DNA of 64,000 nucleotides from Asanoa iriomotensis (GTDB lineage Bacteria; Actinomycetota; Actinomycetes; Mycobacteriales; Micromonosporaceae). Shown here piece by piece: positions 62,430 through 64,000 of the stretch. The number at the start of each line of letters is the position of its first letter. Positions within the stretch are counted from its first letter, which is position 1. The notes below the pieces were generated by a model. That model did no database searches, had not been told where the DNA came from, and was given only the letters and a program-made list of their open reading frames with translations. The stretch spans positions 124,001 to 188,000 of the forward strand of contig NZ_BONC01000002.1 of the NCBI RefSeq assembly GCF_016862515.1, written 5' to 3'. Position numbers and translations under genes: made by a program.

Positions 62430-63440
62430 TCAGGCGATGACCTGGTGCAGTTCCGCGTAGTGGCAGGCGGACGGGTGTGGGTCGACGGCGCGCTGCGACA
62501 GTGGGGGTTCCTCGCTCGCGCACCGCGGCTGGGCCTTCCAGCAGCGCGTGCGGAAGCGGCAGCCGCTCGGCGGGTCGGCGGGTGACGGCACGTCGCCGGA
62601 CAGGCGGATGATCTGGCGGCGCGCCCGGGCCGTCGGGTCCGGCACCGGCACCGCCGACAGCAGCGCCTGGGTGTACGGGTGGGTCGGGCGCAGGTAGACC
62701 TGGTCCGCCGTGCCGGTCTCGACGATCCGGCCGAGGTACATCACCGCGATCCGGTCGCTGATGTGCCGGACCACCGACAGGTCGTGCGCGATGAAGATGT
62801 ACGCCAGCCCGAGCTCGTCCTGCAGGCGCTCCAGGAGGTTGACCACCTGGGCCTGCACCGACACGTCGAGTGCCGACACCGGCTCGTCGCAGATGATCAC
62901 CTCGGGGCGCAGCGCGAGCGCGCGGGCTATGCCGATGCGCTGGCGTTGGCCGCCGGAGAACTGGTGCGGATAGCGGTTGGCGTGCTCGGGCGACAGGCCC
63001 ACCTGCTCCAGCAGCTCCCGGACCGCCCGGTCGCGGTTGCCCGGCGGGGCGGCGTCCGGGTGGATCTCGAAGGGCTCTCCGACGATGTCGGCGACCGTCA
63101 TCCGCGGGTTCAGCGACGTGTAGGGGTCCTGCATGACCATCTGCATGCTGCGTCGCAGCCGCCGCAGGTCGCCGGCGCGCATCCGGAAGAGGTCGTGCCC
63201 CTTGAGGAAGGCCCGGCCGGCGGTCGGTGACTCCAGCCGCATCAGCAGCTTGGCCAGGGTGGACTTGCCGCAGCCGGACTCGCCGACCAGTCCGAGCGTC
63301 TCGCCCGGGCGCAGGTCGAAGCTGACACCGTCGACCGCTTTGACCGCGCCGATCTTCCGGGGCACCACGACGCCGCGGGTGATGGGGAAGTGCTTGACCG
63401 CGTTCTCGACCCGCAGGATCGGCTCAGGCATGACGGGCAT
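62430..63440 (-). CDS. Oligopeptide ABC transporter ATP-binding protein (OppF type)
   Basis: A 336-residue ATPase. Walker [10 protein letters not shown], signature [15 protein letters not shown], Walker [14 protein letters not shown]-loop [11 protein letters not shown], and the C-terminal [17 protein letters not shown] segment with ligand cysteines. ATG 63440 has GGAGG 6 bp upstream and overlaps the OppD gene by 17 bp. It is the last gene of a second peptide-transport operon that continues beyond the right edge; it is distinct from the one at 35-41 kb. Confidence 0.93.
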   Translation of the reverse strand: MPVMPEPILRVENAVKHFPITRGVVVPRKIGAVKAVDGVSFDLRPGETLGLVGESGCGKSTLAKLLMRLESPTAGRAFLKGHDLFRMRAGDLRRLRRSMQMVMQDPYTSLNPRMTVADIVGEPFEIHPDAAPPGNRDRAVRELLEQVGLSPEHANRYPHQFSGGQRQRIGIARALALRPEVIICDEPVSALDVSVQAQVVNLLERLQDELGLAYIFIAHDLSVVRHISDRIAVMYLGRIVETGTADQVYLRPTHPYTQALLSAVPVPDPTARARRQIIRLSGDVPSPADPPSGCRFRTRCWKAQPRCASEEPPLSQRAVDPHPSACHYAELHQVIA

Positions 63441-64000
63441 CGAGCGCCTCCGGCGGGAAGTGGCAGGCGCTCGCCCGGTCCAGGCGGCCGATCCGGAGCA
63501 GCGTCGGCTCGGTCATCCGGCACATCTGCTGCGCGTACGGGCAGCGCGGGTGGAACGCGCACCCGGCTGGAATGGCCACCGGGTTGGGCGGGGTGCCGCT
63601 GATCGAGTGCAGCCCTTGGCCGCGCCGCTCCAGCCGGGGCACGGAGGCGAGCAGGCCACGGGTGTACGGGTGGGCCGGCGCGCCGTACAACGTGTGCACG
63701 TCGGCGTGTTCGACGACCCGCCCGGCGTACATCACCGTGATCCGGTCCGCGACGTCGGCGACCACGCCCAGGTCGTGCGTGATCAGGATGAGCGCCATCT
63801 CCAACTCGGCCCGCAGCGTCGCGAGCAGGTCCATGATCTGGGCCTGCACCGTCACGTCCAGGGCGGTGGTCGGCTCGTCGGCGATCAGCACCTTCGGCCG
63901 CATCGCCAGCGCCATCGCGATCATCACGCGCTGCCGCATGCCGCCCGAGAACTGGTGCGGGTAGTCGTCGATCCGCTGCGCGGCGGCGGGGATCTGCACG
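63424..64000 (-). CDS. Oligopeptide ABC transporter ATP-binding protein (OppD type), C-terminal part
   Basis: Only about the last 190 residues are in the window; the start lies beyond the right edge. Visible are the signature [15 protein letters not shown], Walker [13 protein letters not shown], the H-loop [13 protein letters not shown], and the oligopeptide extension with [18 protein letters not shown]. It forms a heterodimer with the following OppF-type protein. The binding protein and permeases must be further upstream on this strand. Confidence 0.92.
   Translation of the reverse strand, partial: VQIPAAAQRIDDYPHQFSGGMRQRVMIAMALAMRPKVLIADEPTTALDVTVQAQIMDLLATLRAELEMALILITHDLGVVADVADRITVMYAGRVVEHADVHTLYGAPAHPYTRGLLASVPRLERRGQGLHSISGTPPNPVAIPAGCAFHPRCPYAQQMCRMTEPTLLRIGRLDRASACHFPPEALDARHA

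Overview
The window is high-GC, gene-dense DNA from an actinomycete, most likely a member of the Micromonosporaceae (inferred). The signs are a groESL operon with HrcA/CIRCE sites and a His-rich GroEL C-terminus, WhiB and BldM-type developmental regulators, a guaB-guaB3 pair, PspC/LiaF proteins, PerM, and many GTG and apparently leaderless starts. Gene order resembles two Mycobacterium tuberculosis blocks: groES-groEL-whiB-DUF5319-guaB2-guaB3-choD, and chorismate mutase-uvrD1-M23-sucC-sucD-perM-purN-purH.

Layout. 1-7.2 kb: ybaK fragment, THUMP-like methyltransferase, groES-groEL, a sulfite-oxidase-fold enzyme, WhiB, BldM-like regulator, DUF5319. 7.3-19.7 kb: guaB, guaB3, TMEM175-type channel, M1 peptidase, LCP protein, GMC oxidoreductase, two-component pair, membrane protein, guaA. 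19.7-23.0 kb: a non-coding 45-bp repeat region, a PspC protein, and two double-Nudix genes around a remnant of a third copy. 23.3-30.5 kb: pssA and psd, separated by a biotin module: TetR regulator (BioQ-like), bioY, acyl-CoA-ligase-like gene, thiolase-like gene, bioM, bioN. 30.6-34.6 kb: LiaF-like PspC protein facing a PspC histidine kinase and response regulator, with a MITE-like element between. 35.2-41.3 kb: a dipeptide/oligopeptide ABC transporter. 41.4-46.6 kb: MerR, PadR-ABC-FtsX, GNAT, chorismate mutase. 46.9-62.4 kb: secreted 5'-nucleotidase, pcrA, a small coiled-coil protein, a tRNA with anticodon CUA, two M23 proteins, a B12-binding protein, sucCD, two DUF4190 proteins, perM, purN-purH, a lipoprotein. 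62.4-64 kb: oppF and part of oppD.

Two loci deserve most attention. (1) At 51781-51852 there is a complete cloverleaf whose anticodon is CUA, which would read the amber codon UAG. It lies just after a small gene whose leader holds a five-codon ORF ending in UAG and a hairpin over the ribosome binding site. Many genes here also use UAG as their stop, so a strong general suppressor would be harmful. (2) In the biotin module, three 13-bp palindromes at an exact 15-bp period sit between the TetR gene and bioY. The module also carries an acyl-activating enzyme and a thiolase that lacks two of the four canonical catalytic residues. How these two proteins relate to biotin is unknown.

Functionally, the window combines purine synthesis (guaB, guaA, purN, purH), the succinyl-CoA synthetase step of the TCA cycle, phosphatidylethanolamine synthesis (pssA, psd), protein folding, envelope stress sensing, cell-wall turnover (LCP, M23) and peptide and biotin uptake. 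All assignments come from reading the sequence; no database search was run.
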